DNA of 64,000 nucleotides from Phycisphaerae bacterium (GTDB lineage Bacteria; Planctomycetota; Phycisphaerae; UBA1845), in the NCBI GenBank assembly GCA_029260165.1, contig JAJDDT010000097.1:31935-95934 (forward strand), given 5' to 3'. Position 1 is the first letter of the stretch, and every line of letters starts with the position of its first letter. Position numbers and translations under genes: made by a program. Positions 35,343 to 43,602 of this stretch are shown one piece after another. Below the pieces are notes generated by a model that searched no databases, was not told the origin of the DNA, and was given only the letters and a program-made list of their open reading frames with translations.

Positions 35343-36383
35343 TCAGGAATGGGTGTCGGCCGGGGCACCAGACTCCTGCGACTTGGCGGTTACCTGAACA
35401 TCCGACGGAATACCCGCGCGCGTCCGCAGAGCACTCATGTGCTCCTCGACCTCCCTGGACATGCGCGAGTTCGGAAACTCCTCAATAATCTGTAAACCAG
35501 CCACCAGCGCATCACGCCAACGACGTTCCTTGACGGCGAACTGAAACGTGATCCCCAGTTGCGTGAGTCGCTCCTTGAACAACTCCCGCGCCGTCTCCTG
35601 CATCTCCTGCGCCTCGTCGCGCGCGATATACTGATCAAGCTCCTTCAGCGTCTCAATACCGGATTCGACGTTGCTGTCGCGAACAGCCTCATTCCACGTT
35701 TGCATCAACGCCTGCTTGCGCAGATCGCGCTTCTCCTCCATCACATGCCACAGATTCTTAACGCGGGACTCGTTTGGAATCAGACGATTCAACCGCTCAA
35801 TCTCATCACTCGCCCGGTCCCAGGACGCCTCGTCCATCAGCTTGTGTACATGCTCCAGAGCAACACGCAGCTTGCTACGCAATGCATCGGCACACATCGA
35901 CCGCGTCTCATCACGCATCTTCTCGGCTTCCTCGCGATAACCGAGGCGACCTTCCAGATCATCGATCAGGTGAAACGCCGCTTCAAAATCCTCGCGACGT
36001 ACCTCTTCATAAATAGCGCCCCGAAGAACCTCGCGCTCATGGCTTCGGTGCGCAACGGATTTCGCCGCATCAGAAATGGAGGTGTTTTCCGCAATCTTCC
36101 CAATGGCCGTTCCGGATCGCTGAACCTGCTCAAACAACTCGAAAACCTGGTTGTAAACACGAGACGTATTCGATTCAATTTTCAGTGCGAGCCGAACGAG
36201 GATCGCCGCAACGGTCACCAGAACTAAAAGCGATCCACCCGTCAGAATCAGCCAGACACCTTGCGGCGAATCCAGTTGGGTCACTCCGTACACCACCGCA
36301 GCCACACCAAGCAGCCCGCCCACTATGACTGCAACGGTCCCAAGGAATCGTACGCGGGAAAGACGGGTTGGAGAGTTCAGCAT
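35343..36383 (-). CDS. membrane protein with long helical-repeat domain
   Basis: 346 residues. Two hydrophobic helices at the N-terminus (FLGTVAVIVGGLLGVAAVVY and WLILTGGSLLVLVTVAAILV) are followed by about 270 residues of helix. Parts read as helix pairs of the TPR kind (REDFEAAFHLIDDLEGRLG, ASWDRASDEIERLNRLI, NVESGIETLKELDQYIA, RWRDALVAGLQIIEEFPNSR). The last 25 residues are disordered. It probably acts as a scaffold on the cytoplasmic face. Not recognised. It is on the same strand, 177 bases upstream of the GGDEF gene. Confidence 0.6.
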   Translation of the reverse strand: MLNSPTRLSRVRFLGTVAVIVGGLLGVAAVVYGVTQLDSPQGVWLILTGGSLLVLVTVAAILVRLALKIESNTSRVYNQVFELFEQVQRSGTAIGKIAENTSISDAAKSVAHRSHEREVLRGAIYEEVRREDFEAAFHLIDDLEGRLGYREEAEKMRDETRSMCADALRSKLRVALEHVHKLMDEASWDRASDEIERLNRLIPNESRVKNLWHVMEEKRDLRKQALMQTWNEAVRDSNVESGIETLKELDQYIARDEAQEMQETARELFKERLTQLGITFQFAVKERRWRDALVAGLQIIEEFPNSRMSREVEEHMSALRTRAGIPSDVQVTAKSQESGAPADTHS

Positions 36384-36487
36384 GATCGCACCTGCCCGGT
36401 CCGATAAGTCCTCATCTGAAATCCACTGTAGAACCGAACAGTTGGCTGGTCAACCGAAAAGACCACCACCCATCGAAACAGGGTGCG

Positions 36488-36618
36488 CAACGGAATCGGC
36501 GGGTACGATCGTAATGCTTTACAGATGCCCATTCCGTAGCGTCGCCCCTTGTGGGCGGCGCGATTGCAAGCGGACGTCGTTTCGTCTTCCCGTCACCCAA
36601 CAAAGAGTAACGCTGCAA
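36488..36618 (-). repeat. dispersed repeat family B, inverted copy
   Basis: The inverse complement of copies near 2.2 and 41.9 kb, sharing aatcggcgggtacgatcgta, the CGTCGCCCCTTGTGGGCGGCG hairpin core and cggacgtcgtttcgtcttcc. It sits in the 302-base spacer between two minus-strand genes; I see nothing else in that spacer. Confidence 0.75.
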
Positions 36619-36685
36619 CGATCAATGGCGTGCCGTCGAAACGGTCATGCACCCATCGAAACACAACCTGGAATCGTCGTCAAAA

Positions 36686-36925
36686 TCAAGCCGCCTGCGT
36701 CTCACTATCAGCGTCGTCTGTCGGTGGTTCGTCCGGTTGAATGACCACAACCTCGCAGGACTCCTTCTCCGCTTCCACCTGAAAAGCCAGCCACTTCTCA
36801 ACCTTGATCTTCCTCCGTTCAAAAACAGCCAGCTCGCGACGCAGGCTGTCCGACGCGATGCTCAGAAACACAAGCACCGCGATCGCCGGAAAAAACAGAT
36901 ACGCCACCCACCAGAAATCGCCCAC
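36686..36925 (-). CDS. small one-TM protein
   Basis: 79 residues from a GTG start. One N-terminal membrane helix (WWVAYLFFPAIAVLVFLSIA) is followed by a basic helix (SLRRELAVFERRKIKVEKWL) and an acidic tail (PPTDDADSETQAA). Not recognised, and short enough that the call rests on the clear membrane-plus-charged design and lack of any competing gene. It lies 96 bases after the end of the ilvE gene's downstream side on the same strand. Confidence 0.45.
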   Translation of the reverse strand: MGDFWWVAYLFFPAIAVLVFLSIASDSLRRELAVFERRKIKVEKWLAFQVEAEKESCEVVVIQPDEPPTDDADSETQAA

Positions 36926-37021
36926 ATCAACCCCTTCGCAAGTTCAACGATCAGAACTATCGGAAGAACCTGCGACACGGTTTTGTGTTCGACGATTTCC
37001 GTTTCAGACGCCCGCGGACGC

Positions 37022-37936
37022 CTACTCCGAACGGTACGCAACGAAGTCCGCCATGAGCTGTTTCGTTATCGGACCGGGCTTGCCATCACCGATCAACCGC
37101 TTGTCCAGCGAAACCACCGGAACAACCTCCGCCGCCGTACCGGTCAGAAAAACCTCGTCAGCCACATAAATATCGTGGCGAATGAGTATCGACTCGCACA
37201 CCTCGATACCACGCCTGCGCGCAAGATCCATGACGATCTCGCGCGTGATTCCGTCGAGAACCCCACAACTCACCGGCGGCGTCCGCAGAACGCCCTTCCT
37301 GAAAACGAACAGGTTGTCGCCGGTCCCCTCGGTCGCATGTCCACTGGGGTTAAACAGGATGGCTTCGTCCGCGCCTGCATTGGTCGCCTCAAGCTTGGCA
37401 AGGATGTTGTTGAGATAATTCAGGGATTTGACGCGCGGACTAACCGTCTGCGGATGATTTCGCAACGTCCCCGCCGTAACGCAGTTCAGTCCGCGTTCGT
37501 AAACCTCCGGTGGGTACAGTTGAATGCTCGCGGCGATCACGATCACCGACGGACACGCCGCCTTCTGAATCGCGATTCCCAACCTGCCCACGCCTCGCGT
37601 GACCAACAGCCGGATATACCCATCGACGATTTCGTTCGCACCCATCGCCTCCCGCATGGCGGCGCTCAACTGCTCCGGTGTCATCGGAATCTCAAGTGCG
37701 ATGCACCTGGCGGACTCGTAGACGCGTTCGATGTGCTCCCGTTCCTTGAATATCTTACCGCCGTAAATCCGAATCCCTTCAAAAACACCGTCGCCATAGA
37801 GCAAACCGTGGTCAAAAACGCCGACCTTCGCCTCCCCCACGGGAACGAGCTGCCCATCCATCCAGACCTGAAGATCAGGATCAGGAGCAAACGGGTTGAC
37901 GCGGGCAGACAGAGACGCCTCGGGAGCGGTGATCAT
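37022..37936 (-). CDS. ilvE: branched-chain amino acid aminotransferase
   Basis: 304 residues of PLP fold type IV. GVFDHGLLYGDGVFEGIRIY is the substrate-binding front end; the PLP lysine is in RVKSLNYLNN; ILFNPSGHATEGTGDNLFVF and GVLDGITREIVMDLARR complete the family pattern. It transfers amino groups between glutamate and the keto acids of Leu, Ile and Val. An upstream TTG or ATG reading to 38038 would overlap lolD; I prefer the ATG at 37936 with AAAGGA nine bases before. It is the last gene of the lysS-lolC-lolD-ilvE row. A D-amino acid aminotransferase is a less likely alternative. Confidence 0.92.
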   Translation of the reverse strand: MITAPEASLSARVNPFAPDPDLQVWMDGQLVPVGEAKVGVFDHGLLYGDGVFEGIRIYGGKIFKEREHIERVYESARCIALEIPMTPEQLSAAMREAMGANEIVDGYIRLLVTRGVGRLGIAIQKAACPSVIVIAASIQLYPPEVYERGLNCVTAGTLRNHPQTVSPRVKSLNYLNNILAKLEATNAGADEAILFNPSGHATEGTGDNLFVFRKGVLRTPPVSCGVLDGITREIVMDLARRRGIEVCESILIRHDIYVADEVFLTGTAAEVVPVVSLDKRLIGDGKPGPITKQLMADFVAYRSE

Positions 37937-37986
37937 AGGCCAGTCCTTTCCAGCAAAAATACCAACGTATTCCAGAAACGGCCTGT

Positions 37987-38694
37987 CTAATCGGTGTCGA
38001 GGTCTTTTGTGATTTGGCCGTCTTTCAACGAAACGCAACGATGGGCATACGAAGCCGACTGTGCATCGTGCGTGACCATGACGATTGTCTGCCCCTGGTC
38101 ATTCAAGCCAGCCAAAAGATCAAGTATCCCTTTGCCGGTTCTGCGATCAAGGTTACCTGTAGGTTCATCGGCGAGCAAGAGCCTTGGGCTGTTCACCAAT
38201 GCTCGTGCAATGGCGGCACGTTGACGCTCACCACCGGAAAGTTCTGTGGGACGGTGACTTGCGCGATTCTTCAGCCCGACAAGATCGACAATTTCATACG
38301 CTTTTTCACGCGCTTTGCCCTTCAAGGAAGGCCAACTCAAGACCCCCTCGGCCACCATGCGCGGCAGGAGGACATTCTCCAGAACGGTCAGTTCAGGCAA
38401 CAAATGGTAAAATTGAAAAATGAACCCAATCTGCAAACAGCGAATTCGCTCACGCTCGCGATTTGACAGCGAGAAAAGATCAACGCCGTCGTAGACAACC
38501 GAACCTGCGTCCGGAATATCCAGTGCCCCGAGAATATGCATCAACGTACTCTTCCCGGAACCGCTCGCACCCCGAATGGCGAGGAATTCACCTGCGTTGA
38601 TGGACACCGACACCCCGTGCAGCACTTCAAGTGTCGCTTTACCCATCTGGTAGCGTTTTTGGACGTTGTTGGCGCGAAGCAGGACTTTACTCAT
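37987..38694 (-). CDS. lolD: ABC transporter ATP-binding protein, LolD family
   Basis: 235 residues. Walker A GASGSGKSTLM, signature LSGGERQRAAIARAL, Walker B LLLADEPTGNLD and the H-loop MVTHDAQSA are all intact. The N-terminal LLRANNVQKRYQMGKATLEV and LHGVSVSINAGEFLAI are typical of LolD/MacB-type ATPases. It drives release of lipoproteins from the inner membrane towards LolA. It overlaps lolC by eight bases. Confidence 0.92.
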   Translation of the reverse strand: MSKVLLRANNVQKRYQMGKATLEVLHGVSVSINAGEFLAIRGASGSGKSTLMHILGALDIPDAGSVVYDGVDLFSLSNRERERIRCLQIGFIFQFYHLLPELTVLENVLLPRMVAEGVLSWPSLKGKAREKAYEIVDLVGLKNRASHRPTELSGGERQRAAIARALVNSPRLLLADEPTGNLDRRTGKGILDLLAGLNDQGQTIVMVTHDAQSASYAHRCVSLKDGQITKDLDTD

Positions 38695-40264
38695 AACGGA
38701 GCGCTTTCACAGGCCAAACCCGTCCGGCGATGATGGCGGGAATCAGCGCGCCGATGCCTGACGCGACGATGGCGATCGCGCAGATGACCAGCACCTCGTC
38801 GAGTTTGACGACATTTGGAATGCTGTCGAACGAGTAAACGTCCGGACTCCAGACGCGTAAATCCTTGTCGAGGCTGACGAGCCAGTTCTGAATGTCGTTG
38901 ATGTACCAGACAAAAACGGCACCGGACACCGCCCCGAGGATGGCCCCCAGAACCCCGACGGCGATCCCGAAACTGACGAAAATCATGGCCACGCCTTGTG
39001 CGGAGGCACCAATACTCTTGATGATTCCGATATCCCGCGTTTTCTGAACAACGATCATCCAGAAAATACACCCGATCAGGACGACGGCGACGAGGCTGAT
39101 GACGCCGAACAACGCGGTAACGAGAATTCGTTCCTTCTCGACCGCGGCGATGAACTGAATCTGCATTTCCTCCCACGTCTGAACGTCGACCATTTGCATC
39201 AGGCGATAGTCAAATCGGCTGACACGGTCCGATAACAAATCCCGGAATTTTTCCCACTCGGTTCCGATGCGTTTTCGCCCCTCAACGATGTCGACGCCGG
39301 GCTTGAGGCTGATGAGCAGTTGGGACGCACGAGCGGGTGTTTTCCCGCCGTCTTCGAGGAGTTGCGGAGACATCAGCAGCCAGTCCTGAAGACGCTTGAA
39401 ATCGACATAGCAACAGACGTCGTCGATTTCAAACACGCGTGTTCGAGAATCGTCGGCCAATCGCGTCACGACCGTCGTGGCTCCTTCGATACCGACCTTG
39501 CCGCTAAGCGTCAGCGGCAGAATAGTCAGGATCATCTTGTCGCCACGTCGGTAGACACGATCGTAGGCTCCGGTTTCCGGAATACGCTCGTTGATGATGT
39601 TGCAACCAACGATGACACCGGGGGCTTTGTCTCGTTCATTTCCGAAATAGCCCGGCTCGCCGTCGAAATTGACGTCAAACGTTCCGGGGCCTGGAAACCT
39701 TCTGTTTGGCAGTCGTTTCCATTCCTTCAGTTGCTCGTCATCGGGATGTGCAAGCGAGTATTTCTTCAGCGCTGCCTCGTGATCCAGCGGCAGGATGGGT
39801 GTGTCCAACTCGTCGAAACCGATGAATGGCTTGTACTGTTCGCCGAGAGTTGTGGTCCCCCTGTAATACTTGTCATAGAACAGGCTGTTGCCGAAATCGT
39901 TGACCGCGCGGTACTCGTCGAGTCGAATCCCGACGATGCGTACGGGTTTGGTGAACGAACTGGATTCGACGCGGAGGATTCCGTAGTTGTAGATAACCGG
40001 GGTGGCGGTCTCGACGATGTCGGGCATCGTTTCGTGGAGACGTTCGATGAAATCCTGATAGTACGGGAATCCCTGAAGTGTCTTGTTGTCGATGACGATG
40101 TCGCTGAGCAGGCCTCGGGAACGCTCCTTGAGCGTGTCGAGAAACCCACCCATCACCGACCCGACGATGATGACCATCGCAACGCAAAGCCACACGCTGA
40201 TGACCGCAAAAACAGCGATGCGCCGCTTGCGCAGGTATCGCAGAGTCAGGAACAGTTTGTACAT
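38687..40264 (-). CDS. lolC: ABC permease of the LolC/LolE family
   Basis: 525 residues, longer than the usual 400. It has an N-terminal membrane helix (RIAVFAVISVWLCVAMVIIV), a large periplasmic MacB-PCD-like domain of about 340 residues, then three helices in the FtsX-like region (ILVTALFGVISLVAVVLIGC, VAMIFVSFGIAVGVLGAILG and VLVICAIAIVASGIGALIPA). It ends with the LolC-type IIAGRVWPVKALRYE. With LolD it should form the lipoprotein release complex. Only one permease is present, so it probably acts as a homodimer (LolF-like). The extra length lies in the periplasmic domain. Confidence 0.87.
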   Translation of the reverse strand: MYKLFLTLRYLRKRRIAVFAVISVWLCVAMVIIVGSVMGGFLDTLKERSRGLLSDIVIDNKTLQGFPYYQDFIERLHETMPDIVETATPVIYNYGILRVESSSFTKPVRIVGIRLDEYRAVNDFGNSLFYDKYYRGTTTLGEQYKPFIGFDELDTPILPLDHEAALKKYSLAHPDDEQLKEWKRLPNRRFPGPGTFDVNFDGEPGYFGNERDKAPGVIVGCNIINERIPETGAYDRVYRRGDKMILTILPLTLSGKVGIEGATTVVTRLADDSRTRVFEIDDVCCYVDFKRLQDWLLMSPQLLEDGGKTPARASQLLISLKPGVDIVEGRKRIGTEWEKFRDLLSDRVSRFDYRLMQMVDVQTWEEMQIQFIAAVEKERILVTALFGVISLVAVVLIGCIFWMIVVQKTRDIGIIKSIGASAQGVAMIFVSFGIAVGVLGAILGAVSGAVFVWYINDIQNWLVSLDKDLRVWSPDVYSFDSIPNVVKLDEVLVICAIAIVASGIGALIPAIIAGRVWPVKALRYE

Positions 40265-40270
40265 ATGTGG

Positions 40271-41749
40271 TCAGCCCTCCGTGGCCTGACGCGGACGTTG
40301 CAGCGGAAACAAGATAACATCGCGAATGCTCTGGCTGTTGGTCAGGAGCATGACAAGCCTGTCGAGTCCGACACCAAGACCGCCCGCAGGTGGCATACCA
40401 TATTCGAGAGCGAGAATGAAATCCTCGTCCATGACCGCCATCGTTTCGTCTTTTTTCTCACCAGCCAGACTGCTGCGGAGGTTTTCCTCCTGGACAATCG
40501 GGTCGTTCAATTCGGTGTAGGCGTTTCCGAGTTCCATGCCGTTGACGAACGCTTCAAATCGCAGAGCGATGTCGGGGTTTTCCGGATGACGTCGTGTCAA
40601 CGGACAGATGGCGGCTGGGTAGTCGTACACGAAGGTGGGCTGGATCAGTTTGTCCTCCACGGTGGCTTCAAAAACCTCGTTGGTGACGACGGCGTCGTCC
40701 ATTTTTTCGTGTTTGATGCCAAGCTCATCCGCTTTCCTGCGGATACCGTCCACGTCGGCCATGTCAACACCAGCATGTTCGCGAAGCAGGTCCGCATATT
40801 TGTGTCTGGCCCAGGGAATCGTGTAATCGATTTCCCTGTCGCCGAAGGGCCGTTTCAGGTTTCCGTCGAGTCGTTCGATCGCCAGCGCGGTCATGCCCTC
40901 GACGCGCTCCATCATGACGTTGTAATCCGCGTAGGCTTCGTACAGCTCAACCATGGTGAATTCGGGGTTGTGTCTGGTGCTGATCCCTTCGTTGCGGAAG
41001 TTGCGACTCACCTCGAAAACGCGTTCCATCCCCCCCACGAGCAGTCGTTTGAGATACAGTTCAGGGCTGATGCGCAGGAACAGGTTGATGTCCAGCGCGT
41101 TATGATGCGTCGTGAAGGGTTTGGCAGCCGCCCCACCGTAGATGGGTTGGAGCGCGGGTGTTTCAACCTCGATGTAGTCGCAACCGATCAAATAGTCGCG
41201 AACCGCCTGGATGATCGTGCTGCGCTGGATGAACGTTTCGCGCACGTCCGGGTTGCTGAATAAATCAACGTAGCGATGGCGGTAGCGAAGCTCGACGTCG
41301 GTCAGGCCATGCCATTTGGACGGTGGTGGTTGAATGGTTTTGCTGAGAATGGTGACGTTGTCCGCCCACAGGGTCAGTTCATCGGTTTTGGTTTTTCCGA
41401 GATCGCCGTCCGCCCCGATGATGTCGCCGAGGTCGAGCAGTTTCAGCGCAGGCCACTGTTCTTTCAGCTTTTTTTTGGACAGACCGAACTGGAGATCGCC
41501 GGATTGATCGCGAATGGTGAGAAAAATGAGATTCCCCATGACACGCTGCAGGACGATTCTGCCGGCGACGCGTGCGCGTTCACCTTCGCGGATTTCGCCG
41601 GTGTCGATATTGAGGGATTTGGCGCGTTCACGAATCGAACCCGTGGATTCAACATCGTCGAATCGTCCGCCGTGGGGATCGACACCCATCTCGCGGAGTT
41701 TTTCAACCTTGGTGATGCGTTCCTGTCTTAGTTCCTCTTCGTAGGTCAT
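40271..41749 (-). CDS. lysS: lysyl-tRNA synthetase, class II
   Basis: 492 residues. An OB-fold anticodon-binding domain (ARVAGRIVLQRVMGNLIFLT) comes first, then the class II core: motif 2 EVSRNFRNEGISTRHNPEFT and motif 3 GGLGVGLDRLVMLLTNS. Charges tRNA-Lys. The frame extends to 41863, but MTYEEELRQERITKVEKL at the ATG 41749 is the family start. Six bases separate its stop from lolC, so it heads a row of four genes with the Lol exporter and ilvE. Confidence 0.96.
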   Translation of the reverse strand: MTYEEELRQERITKVEKLREMGVDPHGGRFDDVESTGSIRERAKSLNIDTGEIREGERARVAGRIVLQRVMGNLIFLTIRDQSGDLQFGLSKKKLKEQWPALKLLDLGDIIGADGDLGKTKTDELTLWADNVTILSKTIQPPPSKWHGLTDVELRYRHRYVDLFSNPDVRETFIQRSTIIQAVRDYLIGCDYIEVETPALQPIYGGAAAKPFTTHHNALDINLFLRISPELYLKRLLVGGMERVFEVSRNFRNEGISTRHNPEFTMVELYEAYADYNVMMERVEGMTALAIERLDGNLKRPFGDREIDYTIPWARHKYADLLREHAGVDMADVDGIRRKADELGIKHEKMDDAVVTNEVFEATVEDKLIQPTFVYDYPAAICPLTRRHPENPDIALRFEAFVNGMELGNAYTELNDPIVQEENLRSSLAGEKKDETMAVMDEDFILALEYGMPPAGGLGVGLDRLVMLLTNSQSIRDVILFPLQRPRQATEG

Positions 41750-41870
41750 GATTTCTGCGTTTTTCGAAGGATGGTTGTTGATTTCTGACCGCGTGGCGGG
41801 ATGGTAGCAGCATCGCCGTTTGGCGGCAAACGGGGAGTTGCCCGCCCCGCTCATTAGCGCCACTTATCGT

Positions 41871-41993
41871 GGGTGACGGGAATGCGAATCGACGTCCGTT
41901 TGCAACCGCGCCGCCCACAAGGGGCGACGCTACAGAATGGGTGCCTGCAGGACATCACGATCGTGCCCACCGATTCTGTCACGCCCTCAACGG
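41871..41993 (+). repeat. dispersed repeat family B, copy 3
   Basis: Nearly the same as the copy at 2215: gggtgacgggaatgcgaa, cgacgtccgtttgcaa, the CGCCGCCCACAAGGGGCG hairpin, acgctacagaatggg and cgattctgtcac. It lies in the divergent spacer between lysS and serA. Confidence 0.8.
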
Positions 41994-42103
41994 TCGAGAT
42001 ATGTGGCTTGTGCTGTTGACGATATTCGCGCATGGGCCGACGATGGCGGTGCGTTGGACGGGGCGGCGGGGTTGGTGGCTCACTGTTCAGAAAGGTCATG
42101 ACC

Positions 42104-43315
42104 ATGAAGGTTCTCATCGCGGACAAATTTCAGGAATGGGGCATCGGCTCCCTGAAGGAAGCGGGTTTCGACGTAACGTGCGATCCGCAATTGCAGGACG
42201 ACGGGTTACGCGATGCGGCCAGAGAATTCGGCCCGGAAGTGCTGATCGTTCGCAGCACGAAGGTCCAATCGTCGGTGTTTGAAGCAGCCGACCGCCTGGC
42301 GCTCGTGGTTCGTGCGGGGGCTGGTTACAACACGATTGATGTCGGGGCAGCCTCGGATCGGGCGATATTCGTAGCCAACTGTCCCGGGAAAAATGCCGTC
42401 GCCGTCGCGGAGCTGACGTTCGCGCTGATCCTGTCGCTGGATCGGCGAATCGTCGAAAACGTCGTCGATCTCCGGAACGGCCAATGGAACAAGAAAGAGT
42501 ACGGCAAAGCCCGTGGACTGAAAGGACGGACGCTCGGTATCCTGGGGATGGGCATGATCGGACAGGCCGTGATAGCACGGGCCATGGCGCTCGAAATGAA
42601 TGTGGCTGCGTGGAGCCGATCGCTGACACCGGAGCAGGCTGAAGCGTTGGGAATCGAGTATTGCGAATCGCCGGAAGCGGTCGCGGGGGTTTGCGACATT
42701 TTGTCCGTTCACGTCGCAGCCACGCCGGAGACGAAGGGTCTGGTCGGTGGCAGCGTTCTTGGAAAACTGAAACCGGGAAGCTTCGTTATCAACACAGCCC
42801 GTGCGGACGTGATGGACTACGACGCTTTGAAAAAGGCCGTTCGGGACAAGGGACTGCGTGTCGGGGTCGATGTTTTTCCCAACGAGCCGGGCAGCGGCGC
42901 GGGCGAATTCGCGCCCGACATCATGAAAGCGGATGGCGTGATCTACGGTTCGCACCACATCGGAGCCTCGACGGATCAGTCGCAGGACGCCATCGCGAGT
43001 GAGGCGGTCCGGATCGTCAAGCATTTCGACGCAACAGGCCGGGTGCTCAATTGCGTCAATCTGCGAGCCAGTGCAGAGGGTGGGTGCAATCTGACTGTTC
43101 GACACGTCAACGCTCCCGGGGTGTTGGCTCATACCCTCAGCGAGCTGCGCTTGGCCGGCCTGAATGTGGAGGAAATGGACAACGTGATTACATCGAGCGC
43201 CAAAGCCGCCTGTGCCCACATCCGGGTCGATTCGGAGCCTTCTCAGGATGTCCTGAAGCGTATTTTTGAAGGCCACGAACACGTCCTTGCGGTGGATCTG
43301 AAGCGTCCCGGGTAG
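42104..43315 (+). CDS. serA: D-3-phosphoglycerate dehydrogenase
   Basis: 403 residues. The NAD-binding motif is GILGMGMIGQAV; the catalytic Arg is in INTARADVMDY-type NTARADVMDY, the Glu in FPNEPGSGAGEF and the His in GSHHIGAST. A C-terminal ACT-like domain (NLTVRHVNAPGVLAHTLSEL) should bind serine or another amino acid for feedback. It oxidises 3-phosphoglycerate as the first step of serine synthesis. Three in-frame starts are near; the ATG at 42104 has AAAGG eight bases before it. A related 2-hydroxyacid dehydrogenase is possible, but the ACT domain favours SerA. Confidence 0.88.
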   Translation: MKVLIADKFQEWGIGSLKEAGFDVTCDPQLQDDGLRDAAREFGPEVLIVRSTKVQSSVFEAADRLALVVRAGAGYNTIDVGAASDRAIFVANCPGKNAVAVAELTFALILSLDRRIVENVVDLRNGQWNKKEYGKARGLKGRTLGILGMGMIGQAVIARAMALEMNVAAWSRSLTPEQAEALGIEYCESPEAVAGVCDILSVHVAATPETKGLVGGSVLGKLKPGSFVINTARADVMDYDALKKAVRDKGLRVGVDVFPNEPGSGAGEFAPDIMKADGVIYGSHHIGASTDQSQDAIASEAVRIVKHFDATGRVLNCVNLRASAEGGCNLTVRHVNAPGVLAHTLSELRLAGLNVEEMDNVITSSAKAACAHIRVDSEPSQDVLKRIFEGHEHVLAVDLKRPG

Positions 43316-43400
43316 TCTGTCCGGGAAACGGGTCAGACCACCTCCACAACCAGCCATCAAAAGGACATCGACAGGGCATCGAAACACCGCGTGTTCCGCA

Positions 43401-43430
43401 CTGGCATCGTGACCAGCTATCGGTTATATT
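43401..43430 (+). promoter_or_regulatory. possible promoter of rpsA
   Basis: CTGGCA (four of six to the -35 box) and TATATT (-10) with 18 bases between. It lies in the 287-base spacer before rpsA and would give a leader of about 165 bases; long leaders are common for S1, which can control its own translation. The rest of the spacer shows no gene. Confidence 0.35.
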
Positions 43431-43602
43431 CCCGGACTTTCCGCCATTCCTTGCGGTGGCGCGGATGGTCCGCGCTCGCGTGGCGGGTTGAACAGGGATT
43501 CGGATTGGTGACGAGCGCGCTTTCGGGGCGACGCAACGATCGGCTGAGTCGAATCAAAGCAAGGTCGTCCGTGTTGGGCGATCGGATCATTGGGAATGTT
43601 TC

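Noticed and set aside
39320..41263. A 647-codon plus-strand open frame opposite lolC and lysS
   Set aside because: It lies wholly antisense to two firmly identified genes, and its protein shows no domain; it is a by-product of codon bias.
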